A DNA stretch of 64,000 nucleotides from NCBI GenBank assembly GCA_014773175.1, contig VXCM01000948.1, forward strand, positions 1 to 64,000. The letters are read 5' to 3'. This document shows, in pieces, positions 12,318-24,487 of this stretch. Origin of the DNA: Lucifuga dentata (Eukaryota; Chordata; Actinopteri; Ophidiiformes; Bythitidae). The position numbers and the translations under genes are program-made. A model generated the notes under the pieces. The model was not told where the DNA came from. It saw only the letters and a program-made list of their open reading frames with translations, and did no database searches. Position 1 is the first letter of the stretch. Each line of letters starts with the position of its first letter.

Positions 12318-13652
12318 AGTTGATCCAGGGGCCATGCAAGTCAGGCCCATAAAATAGTAACAATTGGCTAACAAATAGCCATTTGAACCAGGGTGAAAGT
12401 GGAAAAACAAGGCACAGAAAGGGAAAGCTCTTGAAAAAAAAAAAAAAATATATATTCCACAGTAAAAACATCCAGTCATTGCTTTTACAAACTTCTCACT
12501 GCAAATTACAGTTGTAAATGTAGCCTCCCTTGCTCCCTCTGTGTGCAGCCCTGTTTGCAGAGCTGTGGGCTTTAGCCAGTGGTTCTGGTTTAAAAGCTGA
12601 CAAGTGCACTGACTTATTGCGGTCATGGAACACTCATGTACACTACACACACACACAACCACATGGCCACACACTTACATGTGCACACACACAGGCACAC
12701 ATTTTTAGCTCCCCAATACGAGGTGATGTGACAGCAAGGAAAAACACTGTAACATGGCTGAATGAGAGGTGTTTATTAAAGCTGTTGGCCTCAGAGCTGG
12801 AGTACGTCGAACCGATTGGCAAAAGGTCCAACAGAGTGATTATATGACTGACAGGCGGAGTGGAGTGGAGTTGGGTTTGGCCCTACGGTAGCTTGACCAC
12901 AGCCTGAAGCTATCATCAGCCTGACCAAGCCATCAAGCCTCAATGGGGAGGGGGGAGGGGGAGTAGAGTCATCTAATTCATGATGAACTGAACTGAAAGA
13001 CAAAATTAATAATATGTGTGTATTGCTGGGGGAAATTAGACCAGAGTGTTGACAGGATTAAAATACAGTAATACTAAGTAGGGATATGATTTTTAAAAAG
13101 ACAATATTAACACCATAATATGTCGTAGTTGTATTTTTTCCTTTCTCCTTTCCTTTCTGAAGGATATGAAATTCATACAGGGCCTGTTTTAGTGTAAATG
13201 CAACTGCATTACAGGTGTGATGATCTTTCTGACATCCCACCTTGAAACGCAAACTCACATGCAAGCCACATTGACAGGAAAGAACACAAGACAGGAGAAA
13301 GTATGAGTAATGGATGAAAAGAAAACGAGCATGACATCAGTTTCTGAGGAGGAGCAGGGGATTCTGGGTGGCCTCCTTTGGGCCGATGTCAGTTTTGATG
13401 CAGCAGCAGCATGGCCACAAGAGTTACAGCTTCCTCTGCTGCTGTCTGCTGAGCATTTTTACTACTCAGCACACTGCAGGAAGTGTGATGGCTCTTTACT
13501 TGTATTCATGTTTGAAGTTCAGAGTTGGTTTTAAGGGGACGTTACAGTCATCAGAAACAGTAACGTTCACTGGAAGACACACTGGAGTCTTAGAGCAGAC
13601 TTAATTTGACAGTGAGCAATTTATATACATTTCTCATTCCTGTTCTCCTTGC

Positions 13653-14406
13653 TTAAAGGACCATACTGGCGAGTTTGCATGTTTCAGCCCAATATATACA
13701 CCCACATGCATATTAGGTTACTGACAACTAATTTCTAAAACATAAGCCACATTTTGGTTTTCCTGTTATTTTTAAAAATCCCCTAGTCTTTCAAAACCAA
13801 ATGTTCAGATGATATACACACCTTAAAATTCTAATTTTAGCCTTCTAACACTTATGCATGATTGTAGAAGGCACGGTTGTTTTAATTTCTCTGTAAATGC
13901 TGTCTTCTCCTGGGACTTTCCCTGGCAGAGACATACATTTTCTTCCATGCTGTTTTGTGTTGAATTGATTAAATAAAGTTATTTCGACAAAAACTGTGGT
14001 ATATGTTATACATTACTCATGGAATGTGTTGTGATTTTGCTTAAAAATATGTGTAGTGGTTGTAATATGGATGTTCTGTGTGGCAACTTCGAGTCCAGAA
14101 CAAATTTCCCCATGGGGACAATAAAGTCTGGTCTGGTCCATACTAAAAAACTTAATAGATGTCCTGCTCTCTGTAATGGATTACTTGTCTCAAGCATGTT
14201 TCAAGTCTCTACAAATATATATAATATGATTTTAATAGTGTACTGGAATGAACTGAAACCAGTGGTAGTCAGGAAGGTAGGAAAATATATTCTAATATTT
14301 ACCACTCCAGTAGTGCATTTTGGGAAATGGTGGTCAGTAACATAACATGTAAGCAGGTTGTATATATTGGGCTCAAGCATGCAGTATCGCTGGTATGGTC
14401 CTTTAA
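13653..14406. mobile_element. TTAA-flanked palindromic MITE, copy 1 (746 bp)
   Basis: The element is 13657-14402. Its ends are AGGACCATACTGGC... and ...GCTGGTATGGTCCT, an inverted pair, and both sides carry TTAA (13653-13656, 14403-14406). A TTAA target duplication is characteristic of piggyBac-like and some Kolobok transposons. No transposase frame is visible, so it is non-autonomous. A second copy in opposite orientation lies at 59637-60137 and shares the terminal and internal sequence. Copy 1 carries about 200 bp more in its middle, including a retroposon-like tail at about 14100-14136. Confidence 0.75.
14100..14136 (+). mobile_element. Retroposon 3'-tail motif nested in the TTAA element
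   Basis: The sequence AAATTTCCCCATGGGGACAA, followed by TAAAG and GTCTG repeats, matches the 'ATTTCCC..GGGA..AATAAAG' plus short tandem tail seen on several fish non-LTR elements. The similar motif occurs inverted near 50.2 kb and 63.39 kb. Only the tail is recognisable, so the parent family is not assigned. Confidence 0.45.
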
Positions 14407-14494
14407 TGAATCTGAAGTGTTTTACATTTGGGGAAATTAAATTCAATATTCAATACTCCTGTCTTGTCCTTAGTTGATTTTCCTTCTCCAACAG

Positions 14495-14770
14495 TGCACC
14501 AAATAGAGATGAGCCCAGTGAGGAGCACACCGAGGTGAGCACAGTGTCTTCCACCGGCTGGCCGACCAGTTCTTCTGCGGTGGAAGTGGAGCTGGAAGGT
14601 TCAGAGCATTTCCCTGTCCTGGGGGAGGAGGAGGAGCTGCCTCACATGCTGCTCCCTGACAGCCTGACTCAGCTAGAAGAGTTTGGACGACACAAACGCC
14701 CTCGCAAAGTCCACCGAGGCCATGGGAAACCTCGCCTCTTCAGTGACCTGTGGGTTCGCATTGGGCACGG
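14495..14770 (+). CDS. Second-last exon of the unidentified plus-strand gene
   Basis: The exon runs from a strong acceptor (ttttccttctccaacag) to a GG|GTGAGA donor. It contributes one base to a split Asp codon, 91 full codons with no stop, and two bases (GG) completed by C in the last exon to give Gly. The product is acidic and Ser/Thr-rich at first ([14 protein letters not shown], later [11 protein letters not shown]). It then has a dense basic patch ([16 protein letters not shown]) suited to heparin or other polyanion binding or to proprotein cleavage, and ends [11 protein letters not shown]. There is no cysteine. The mixture suggests an extracellular, low-complexity region near the C-terminus; the family is not recognised. 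Codon use and high GC relative to the flanks support coding. Confidence 0.85.
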
Positions 14771-15936
14771 GTGAGATATATCTTGTAGCGATTTTCAGGT
14801 CTGTTATGATTAAGCTCTATAATTAATGGAATAATATTCTGTATTAACTATGGAGACATAAAGATTAAACTGTGGAGATTTTCAGTGGCGTAAAGATCTT
14901 GTTTTGTGCTATTATCTCAAAGTGTGAACTGTGGATGTCATTAAATGAAAAACTATCAAGGAGCTGCTTGTGTATGATCCAGATGATAAGAGAGATATTA
15001 TGGATGGGAGCTACTTTTGGTGCCTGGGGTACTTTATGAATTGCTCTTGGACCAGGAGCTTGGAGTTGGGATTGGCACACCCATTATTTTTGAGAGTTTC
15101 TTCTCAATCAGCCAGTTGGGAGCAAGGAGAGTAAGGAGAAGCTGATAAAGCAAGGCTCATCTACCATCAGTAATATTGACATCGCTGATGCTGTTCCAAA
15201 ATGGTCATTTGCCATCCTTCCTTTTGGCCCTCACATCACCCTCTGGTGGATATAGTATGTAATCTTCCAGACCGACATAAAATACACATGCAAGTACAGT
15301 ATGCGAGTAACATAAACATGAACTGTGCAAGTGTATGCGTAAGCTAAAGGCCTAGGTTTACTATTTTGTGGATATAACCCAGTCTTTTATTCTGCTAATT
15401 GGCATTTATCTTATCACTTATGTAACTGCCTTTTTTAACCTTGACATCACATTCTCAGACAACTCCAAAAACCTGCTCCAAATCTCACTCAGATGTAGTA
15501 AATAAAGGAATGATAGATTAGCAAAAAAAAAAAAATCAGAAATTCAGAGTTGTATTTATTAGCTCTGAAAACATTTCATTCCCTAGCGTCAGGGCTCTTG
15601 TATTGGCCTTGCTCACTTTCTGGCATGGTTTACTACTATATGTAATGGAACAATGGCTGTTATTAATGCTTTTCCTGCTTTGATAAGTCAAATGTCCTCT
15701 GTGAGAAAGGTCTGTTCTGTTCTGATTTCACCTTGAGAAGCACATTAATCAGCTAAAATAAGTGAAAGCGCCTGTTTAGGTGTTCCACAAGTGTGCAGAG
15801 CCTTTCAGTTAGGAATTGATGAGATCCTCGTCTGCTGCAGGTCTCCATGTGAATGGCATAAAATCATACTGATAATTTCCATCTGTGTTAGTAGGTACTC
15901 ATTACAACATGATTTCTTCTGTCCTTCTTTTTCCAG
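14771..15936 (+). other. Last intron of the plus-strand gene
   Basis: Begins GTGAGA and ends with a pyrimidine-rich acceptor (cttctttttccag). No repeat of note and no other exon is seen inside. Confidence 0.75.
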
Positions 15937-16171
15937 CACCACTCCACCACCTACTATCAGGATAATAAATAGTTATGTGACAGTGGAACCCCCACTGACA
16001 CACCAAGCCCATCGCAGACGGATGGAGGTCTACGCTGCGCAACAACCCTCTAGTCCAGTTTCCTCCACCCACTCTAATCCCACATCAGCCCAGCCGGCTT
16101 TAGTACATAGCACACTATCACTGTCTTGTATTTTAGTTTGGCTGTTATCACACATGCTGTTCACCTCCTGA
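15937..16171 (+). CDS. Terminal coding exon; hydrophobic C-terminus resembling a GPI-attachment signal
   Basis: One base completes a Gly codon, then 77 codons run to TGA at 16169-16171. The chain starts TTPPPTIRIINSYVTVEPP, passes a short basic stretch (HQAHRRRM) and a Ser/Thr/Pro-rich linker. It ends with about 20 mostly hydrophobic residues including STLSLSCILVWLLSHML, then FTS. A small-residue linker followed by a terminal hydrophobic segment with almost nothing after it is the classic layout of a GPI signal; a C-terminal tail anchor is the alternative. The protein is therefore probably extracellular and membrane-tethered. I compared it from memory with common GPI-anchored families (glypicans, ephrin-A, GFRA, contactins, RGM, netrin-G, semaphorin 7A) and none fits. 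Confidence 0.8.
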
Positions 16172-16820
16172 CCACATGGCAGCGTTATCTCACAGACAAA
16201 CACCCAGACACTGCTGCATCCACACCAGAGCAGAGGAATGTAACTGATTAGACTAACAAGGCATGACCATGAGGACATCCAGGCAAGCAACAGAGGAAGG
16301 AGGGATATTTCAGTCAGGACGACAAATCCAAAGGCCTCCTGCTCTAGGGCCTCTACAAAGACAGCTTGTCTAAAGCCAACAGAAATGCCAAGTCAAGTGT
16401 CAAAATGTTTGGAGTAAGCTCTCAGTTGCAACACAAACAATGAATTGACTGTGTGAGAGGAAGGAGTCTTCAAACCTCATGAAAGTATTATGATAGAGTA
16501 GCACAATTAAGACCTGTAATTTTAAAGAGTTTGTGTGGCGGAGTCTTCTACCTAATAAAAGTTGTAATGCTGTATAGAAAGATACATTAATAATGGAACT
16601 AGAACATACTAATGACAGTTATAATTTTGTTATAAATGAGTTGAATGCATGCAGTGAGACTGTACAGCATAGGAGGAGCAGCACTCAGTTGCCACTTTTG
16701 TAAATTGTGCATTTTGTTCATAAAGAAATATTGTATATTTATTGTTTCTGGAAAAAAAAAAGAGTATATTTTCATGCTTTTAAAACATAACTGAAAAATA
16801 AACTTTGAAAACTAAAAGAT
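16172..16820 (+). other. 3'UTR with polyadenylation signal AATAAA (16797-16802)
   Basis: Follows the TGA directly. The sequence becomes AT-rich and ends with a canonical AATAAA. Cleavage would be expected some 10-30 bp later; the end given is an estimate. Confidence 0.6.
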
Positions 16821-18439
16821 CCTTTAAGATGTCTTTCTGTCTAAAGAGCTGATCAGATGGTAGTGACCTGATACTGGAAGCATAATAGCAAGTAATAAGT
16901 AATAGTAGTAGCACCCCCTGCCTGTTTGCTTCTCATGTACACATTATTAATATTCAGGAAATTAAGTATTTAATATTGATGTAATAAGCGTTTGATGCAT
17001 GAAATGAGAGAATGTGTTAGTCAATTGATTAATTCTAGTGTTGAGTGACATTACTTGAAGGGTTATGAAGTTTATGATATCCTATTTCATATACTTGTTT
17101 AAAAATAGGATTAAACTTTCATTGATGGTTCAAATATTTCACAACAACTCACAATATTTTACCCAACACCCATAGCATATGAAAACAAATTTGATTTAAT
17201 GTCATTTGCATTTAACATTGCTGCCAATGGGATAAAGGCATTCCACAGATGATCTTAATCTGCCATCTGCTGGTCAAACTAAAAACATTTTTGTGGGGAA
17301 ATTTCCCAGTATTAGCAGTGCACTACTGCTGTATTTATACACAGCTCACAGGTAAGAATGTGAAATATGCTCATCAGATCTCTTGAGGATCAAAGTTGAA
17401 GAATAATGCATCTTAAAGTAACTTTTGGGGAACAGTGCATTACCTAATATAACTAAAAACATTTTATTTAATGTTTTCTCTTTGAATGTGGCATTAACTC
17501 GGAGCCACTGCACAATAGTAACTTAATCCAGAAAATGCATTTTAGATAGCCATTTACCCAATAACATTTTGGTTTGTATATATTGCTGAGTATCATTGGT
17601 AAAGAATGTGAACTCAACTTACACCTCATAATTATATTATCAAAAAGTACCATACATGGAAAATATCTACCTCTATTGGGCTGAAAATGGACCCCTATAG
17701 GACACTGTAAGGAACCATTGCCAGTGTTGACCTTAAATCCTGGAAACATCTAGACTATAGACCAGAATTAAGGCTCTTTAATTAAGAATTAAGACTAGAA
17801 TTAAGGCTCCTTTTGTCTGGCAGAATCCTCCATCTTCTGTTTTGTCAACAGATTCTGTTAAGACTTTGCTTTACTTCACTTCCCTGTGTGGAAGATTTAA
17901 TTGCCTGTTACATTTCTCTGTACAGTTGTGTTGCAACCTCATGTTGAAAAGCACTAAGATTTACTTGATTGCTTACTAATCACTTGCAGAAAGCTGCACA
18001 AAGATGTAAGAGCACTAAAAGAGGATTTCCTTTACAGCTAAAAGCAAGTCACTCATCACTTTAAAAACCTACCCAGAAGAGTTCAGACACCAGATTGAAT
18101 CTCTTCAAGGCACCATTACTGTTAATTAAAGTAACTAATTACTACAGCTCAATAGCCGTGGCATAGCAGATCTGTATGGAGGCCAGTAAGTCTTGGTCAA
18201 AGACTGACGTGGTCTTTCTGATATTTCTGAATTCTGATACTGATTCATTCCAATTGAAGCAAGCAATTTTCTTATCAAGTCATTATATTACATATTCAGT
18301 CACATTTAAGAGTTCCCATATTAGCTCTACATTTTTTTTTAAATTAAGGCAGAAATATTCTTAATTTCATCGGGTAGTTGCTAAGCAGTGTTTATCTTAA
18401 AATTTCAATAGAGCCTAAAATAATAAAACTTATTTAACA

Positions 18440-18466
18440 AAAAAAAAAAAAAAAAAAAAAAAAAAA
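18440..18466. repeat. Poly(A) run
   Basis: About 26 consecutive A. No target duplication or retroposon body was recognised beside it. Confidence 0.9.
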
Positions 18467-19640
18467 GGAGATAATAAATTCAGCTTATGTGACAGTGGAA
18501 ACGTGGCTAAAAGTATGAGAAACTAACAAACACATGCTAATTTAAGGGCATCAATGTTAGAGAAGCAGCTCAGAGGTGGAGAAAGCAGAATAGTGACTGG
18601 AGCTCAGATCAGCTACAAAAATATGAATGGATGGATGCTCTGCCTGCCTTTAATAAGTATCATCAGGGTGCCTTTAAGCAGGGCACTTGACCCAAAACTC
18701 CTCTGTGGCCAAAAGCAGAATATTTGTGGTTGTAAAGGGAAAGAAATGCACGTTTGAGCATGAATAATAACAGCCAATCATAAATGAAAATCAGATCAGT
18801 CTTGCATTCATCAGTACGTTTCCCTTCTGTGCCTTTTCTGTCATTCCATTTAATCACGAGTCCATTTTATTTTCTTCAGACAGACTTACTTAAAAATACT
18901 CACTGGCTCTGTTTAGTAGATGAGTTTTTCTGCTGCAGTTACAATGTCGGCTACTAAGTGGCGCTACGCTTACATGACACTTTGGGGAAAAGCACTAAGA
19001 ACTGCTCTTGAAATGCAGTTAAAAGCCATGAGCACACAGACAGTGAATGTGCAGAGAAAACAAGTGTTCATCAATTCTCGGATATCTTTTTAGGATATAG
19101 AATATTTATAGACACATTTAATGGAAACTATATTGATAAACAGTAAGTATGTTTAAAAAAAAATGTATTGTGCTTTTAGAATAAGCCAGTGAATACTGAT
19201 TCATGTCTGGTAGTCCACATACTTTAGGAAGAGTGTTCAATATCTTTTGTTTAATAAATATATTTAAATAATATTTTGTTTTATAAATATATCTACAAAT
19301 ATGTGTTTGTGTGTAAATGTTTAAATTTACAGAAAAATTATTTTCATTCTACCCCATTAATTTAACACTTTGATTATATTTGTCGTGTTTTACTGTTATT
19401 GTTTCTGGGAAACAAAAGCTTAATGCAATATTGTTTTATTGATTTGTATTCATGGGGAAATCTGAAAATATGCTATTTATATTTTATTCCAATACATTTT
19501 TTATATTTCTGATCACTTTCAAACAAGAAATGTTTCAGCTCTGATTTTAACTCATAATGAAATACAAGTAGCATATGGGCTGCTTTTACTCACTTTTAGT
19601 AGTTTCAATAATTTCTGCTGGTTTTGCCTAAATAATTTCA

Positions 19641-19644
19641 ATAA

Positions 19645-19677
<33 letters not shown>
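19641..19677. repeat. (AAT)n microsatellite
   Basis: Imperfect AAT/ATA repeats. Confidence 0.8.
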
Positions 19678-22600
19678 AATTATTTCAATCAAAAATATTA
19701 TATATTGCAGAGTGAATGAACACAGATAATCTGGGATAATTTGATTGACAAAATCAACCAGCACAATAAAGATCAAGTCATATTAGCTGCAGTAAAATAA
19801 TATTTTAAATACAGAAAGTGTGATTTTGATTTCACACTAATTGTTGTTTGTCACTAAATTCTCTTCACCTGAGTTTTTTTTTTTTTTATTACCATCAGTG
19901 TTAATAGACCAATAATAATGACTGCAGTACAAACTTTTCCTTAGTTTCAACTTTGCTCTGATTTTTCAGAAGAAAAACTCTTCCACTCTTTAAACAGCTT
20001 CCTCTTGAATGATAAAAAAGGGAAGAGCAAGTTTTTTAGAACAAACAGCTTTTTCGCCCCTTAAGCCAAGACAGGACAATATTTGCCTTAGCTAGAATAC
20101 CATTTTCCCTAGGCTTTGGGGTGTTGTTTGAGGGAGTGGGGGCCTTGACAGGGTGCACTGAGGGCTGACCCTCACTCTGCCGGGGACACGCTGTCAGCTG
20201 CATATAAATAAAAGATTACAGTGGAAAATCAATTTCTGAGCAAACTCATTAAAAATGCCCCTCACCTTAAATGATTGCCATTTCCTTCCATTCAACCTGT
20301 TAACGCCTTAGCTGTCCCTGAGACCACCCCACCCCCACACCCCTACTACTCTCCCACATCCCACCCTTCCCTCCCACCTCTCTTCCCTCCATCCTTCCTT
20401 TGCCCTGTTGCTCTCCCCCGGTGGTAATTACTTGCACAAGTCATTTTTTGCCCTTTGATTTGCACCGTTTCACAAATGAAGGTTAAGTTTGTTTAACCGT
20501 GCTGGATTTGCCAGTCATGTTAAAGCATATAATGTGGCAGGTCCTTGCTTTCTCCATACACCTCCAGCACCTCCTGGCCTGCACCCCCCTCCCTGTTGGC
20601 CATGGGATCTGGGGGTGTGGTGTGGGGGTGGGAGGGTGGGGGTAGCTTCCAAGGTTAAGGCTTACTGGGCCTGAGGAAGCCTGCAGTGGATCAGGCTTCA
20701 AACTCATTGACTTGACTGATGGGAGATGAGGAAGTTGTTAAAAATCACCTCTGGTAAAAGGATTAAGAATCAAACTGCTGTGTTTGCCCTAAGAGGACTC
20801 AAAGGTGCCCTCAGCAAGCCATTACAAGGATGGGAAGGAATAAAAAAGGAGAAAGATAAGGGAATATTTTTTTCTTTCTCTTCAAGGTCATGGACCTGGA
20901 ACTGGCTTCTACTGATATATATGCTCCTTCACATGGAAAAACTGAAAAAGAAAAACAAATATACAATAGCCAAAGACATACAACTGTTACAGCGTTTTCA
21001 CATTTCAACTTGTAGTCTCCTACTTCATCAATACCCCACACAATGAAAGTCACCGGAGCCAAGGTGAACATCGATCTCAGGCAGCTGGAGATGTTAAGAG
21101 CATTTCAAGTGTGTATTGCTTTCATTGTTGAGCTGCAGCTGACATGTCGATTGCAGCAACAACACACGGAGTAATCTGTTATCACACAGCCAAACAACAG
21201 ATGTCTTTCACATTCATAGCAGCACACTGTTTTTACTCAACTAATCATATCTATTGTAACCCACGTATGCACTGAAAACCGTGCAGTGAGCTGTGGTTCT
21301 GTTCGATAGTTGTCAAAGGATGTTAACAAAAAAGTACTGTTTTAATACTGGATCTGTAATTATGACTTACAGGGAATGTCTGCCTACCCTATAGCCATGT
21401 CCTGCATGGTGAATGTTGCCCCATAGTCCACAAGAGCTTGGCTTGTCTGTATAGCCAAGGGAAACAAAGATTTGGAAAACCAAAGTGTGTTCAGCCGTGA
21501 GCAGTTAGCTCTTCTCCCCTTAGATAATCCTTTTGATAGTGAGAGCAAAGTGATGCTATTTAAACTCTACTAACTCAGCTCATCCGTGTTTGTGCTGGTT
21601 GAGACATTGTTCGCTTCCTTTGTCTCAGTACCCTTGATTGGAGCAGTAGGATTGGGTCCCATGTCCTTGTAGTGCTTTAACACAGGCCAGGAGCAAGTCT
21701 CCAAGACAAAACAATGACTAGTAAAGACTCTGCGTTTTTCATAATAAAGGGATCATATTATACTAGGGGGGTTTGGTTTTACTTTTTCTCTATCATGAAC
21801 CTGTTCTAGCTAATGTCAATGGGAAATAATTATGTTTGTTATTTCTTAATCTTTAAAGCAAATAAAACTTGCAAACATATCATACTGGAAATAATATGCT
21901 TACACAGTACAGGCATGCCACTCTACTGGTACTATATTGCTACATATAGTAAGGCAAAATAGTTTTTGAGTGCAGAGATAGAAGGAGTGAATGTGTACCA
22001 AGGAGAGGAAAGTAGGTACAAAGGAAACAGAAATACCATGTGTAGTTGTGTCTGTGTGTATGTGCATTCATGGTTATAGGTGTGTATGTCATTGTGTGTG
22101 CATTGAAGGATGGTGGTGAGAGTGTTGTGTTTCACAGGTTTTTGCCATGATGCACTGCTTTATTATTCTGCACAAGGGGCACTTCACATGCGGAATGGGT
22201 TCTCTTTGATATCGACAGCAGCTTGAGGGAGAGAGTGCACTCAAAAACAGGCGCGGGCGAATTTATTCTGGGAAAAAACAGATAGTTGTGTACTTCCCTG
22301 GCAGCGGTTGCTGCACATGCGAAGAGCCAACCGCTTTGATGCTCCAGCGGTGACACTCCACACACTAATGAAATATGGTAATTACAGCCACATGAAAGCC
22401 CTCCCACACAGAGTGAGAGAAAGGGTATAAAAAACAAATATGACTTTATCCAAAGATACCTCACGTGATTAATTCTCCTTTTCATAAACATATATTTTAT
22501 GCCGTTCACTCGCTACAAAGCAGCATGGGCCATCAGTTGACCCAGGAACTAGTGAGGGGAAAAGGTCTACTGATTAAGAATCCTATTGTTCCCTTTCAAT

Positions 22601-22907
22601 AGAAAAGCCTGTCTAAAGGAGAACGCTGTGAAAAAGAGAGATCCAATGAGAGCGCGCTAGTCTGCTGAGATCCTGTCCTTGTAGCAGAGTTTGGGTTTTT
22701 TTCTCTCTCTTATTTTGAAACTCCCCCAGTTTGGACTGCAAAACTAACTTCACAGCTCCACCAAAACCTGGCTCCATCAAACACCTCAGTATTCCCATTG
22801 GTGGAAAAACTGGTAACTTGATGGTGGAAGGCAGGATATTTCAGCCTAGGCATTCTGTTTACATAAGATTACTCAAAGGAAATTTGAGCAGAACTCCTGC
22901 TTTTTTT

Positions 22908-22933
22908 TTGGGGGGGGGGGGNGGGGGGGGGGG
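22908..22933. repeat. G homopolymer interrupted by N
   Basis: Some 12 G, an N at 22922, then 11 G. True length cannot be known from this assembly. Confidence 0.85.
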
Positions 22934-23768
22934 TCATTTTAACAATGAGGTTCTAACAGACCCAGATATAAGCAAGAAACATATCAAAGTTTGTGTTGTT
23001 AGAACCACAACCCAATGCACTTTTAGTTACTTTATTAATTACAGAAATGATTGTATGATTGTACTGGAACCTGGTTGGTGATGGGCACATTTGGACGGTT
23101 GGTTGATTTGGAAGTGATACCAATTGGAGGCAAATGGAGGAACAATATTTGGCTTGTAGAGTCTCTGGCCTTAGATTTTGGCTCAGACTGGCAGTCTCTC
23201 TGCAGATGAAGGCAAAGACCCCACATCAGAGCAACCCAGAGAGACAGGGACAGAAGGAGATGTGAAAAGCAAAGCATGGCTGGGAGAAGATCCTGTCAGT
23301 ACAGCTTCTAATTAAAGGCTGAGAGGAATTACTGACATGATCAACTGTGGTCCTTGCTGCTGAGTTTCAGTTGTTGTCATACATTTATTTCATGCAGCCT
23401 GCGAATATGGATATTTTTGATGTGACACATTTGTCAGCATTCAGGTTTTAGAAGAGGGACCAGGCTATTGGCAGAAGCTGCTTCACAACATTTGAACAGT
23501 GTGATGTAATTTGAGTTTATACTGAGGTAGCATCAGGCTGGTGTTGATGCTGCTCTACTCCAAGTTAACACATGTATTTCATTCATGATAAAACTGCAAA
23601 ATTTTGCTTGTCACTTGGTGCTTAAAATTAGGTAAGGAGGTACACAAGTGTCACTGAAGAGATGGGAAAGAGAAGGAGAGAAAGAGAACACAAGCGGTGG
23701 AGGAGGCTGTGTGTTTGACCATCAGTGTTTGCTCACAGTCAGACAGCAGAGCAGAACTCCCCACCCTG

Positions 23769-23801
<33 letters not shown>
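23769..23801. repeat. (CA)n microsatellite
   Basis: About 16 CA units. Confidence 0.9.
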
Positions 23802-23804
<3 letters not shown>

Positions 23805-24037
23805 GCACGTACACAAGCACACACATGCACACACACTTTCGCCTTGCTGACCTGGTCTCCCAAAGGACAGGGCTAGAGGTCAGGGAGAAGGTGGAGGTCA
23901 AATGGGCTCTGATAAGTCCTGCTAATAGGGCAGGGTGTGTGTGTGTGTGTGNGGGGGGGGGGTCTCATCACCTAACTGGGGCTAAAAGCTAAGTGAACAA
24001 ACACACAGAGATGCACTGTGGTGATGCACATAAGCGC

Positions 24038-24039
<2 letters not shown>

Positions 24040-24097
<58 letters not shown>
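24040..24097. repeat. (CA)n microsatellite
   Basis: About 29 CA units, the longest uninterrupted CA tract in the window. Confidence 0.95.
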
Positions 24098-24098
<1 letters not shown>

Positions 24099-24244
24099 AT
24101 ACACACACACACTCATGTGTGATGCATGCATGAATGCACTCCTTAAGGTCAGGGTATGGGGTGAGAATGTTAAATGGCCATGCTGGGGACATCAAATATT
24201 TTCCTACCCATCACTATCTGCAAACCGCCAGCCTGAAATCTTGA

Positions 24245-24248
<4 letters not shown>

Positions 24249-24294
<46 letters not shown>
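24249..24294. repeat. (TG)n microsatellite
   Basis: About 23 TG units, 150 bp from the preceding CA array in opposite sense. CA on one side and TG on the other could pair into a long hairpin. Confidence 0.9.
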
Positions 24295-24295
<1 letters not shown>

Positions 24296-24363
24296 AGGTG
24301 AGGCAACGCTGGATAAACAATGTAATGTCTCTTGGCCAGGCTGATGAAACTACTGATAGAGTC

Positions 24364-24406
24364 ATACAGACAGACAGACAGGCAGACAGACAGGCAGTTA
24401 GACAGT

Positions 24407-24442
<36 letters not shown>

Positions 24443-24487
24443 GGCAGGCAGACAGGCAGACAGACAGGCAGTTAGACAGACAGACAT
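24364..24487. repeat. (CAGA)n/(CAGG)n/(CAGTTAGA) compound tandem repeat
   Basis: A tetranucleotide array with CAGA as base unit and regular CAGG and CAGTTAGA variants. The higher-order block 'cagacagacaggcagttaga' occurs near both ends of the array. Confidence 0.9.

Larger units (their letters stand above)
11343..14494 (+). other. Intron between the 11246 and 14495 exons
   Basis: Bounded by GTGAGT and a pyrimidine-rich 'ttccttctccaacag' acceptor. It contains two CT/GA microsatellites, a G-run beside a single N (12305) and a TTAA-flanked palindromic element that ends 92 bp before the next exon. A short ORF at 13310-13534 lies inside it but has no supporting splice sites. Confidence 0.7.

Noticed and set aside
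13310..13534. 75-codon ORF inside the intron (EEEQGILGGLLW...)
   Set aside because: Possible cassette exon, but no convincing donor and the flanking exons already join in phase without it.
24364..24487. Regularly spaced repeats resembling an array
   Set aside because: The units are 4-bp CAGA variants without unique spacers. It is a microsatellite, not a CRISPR array.
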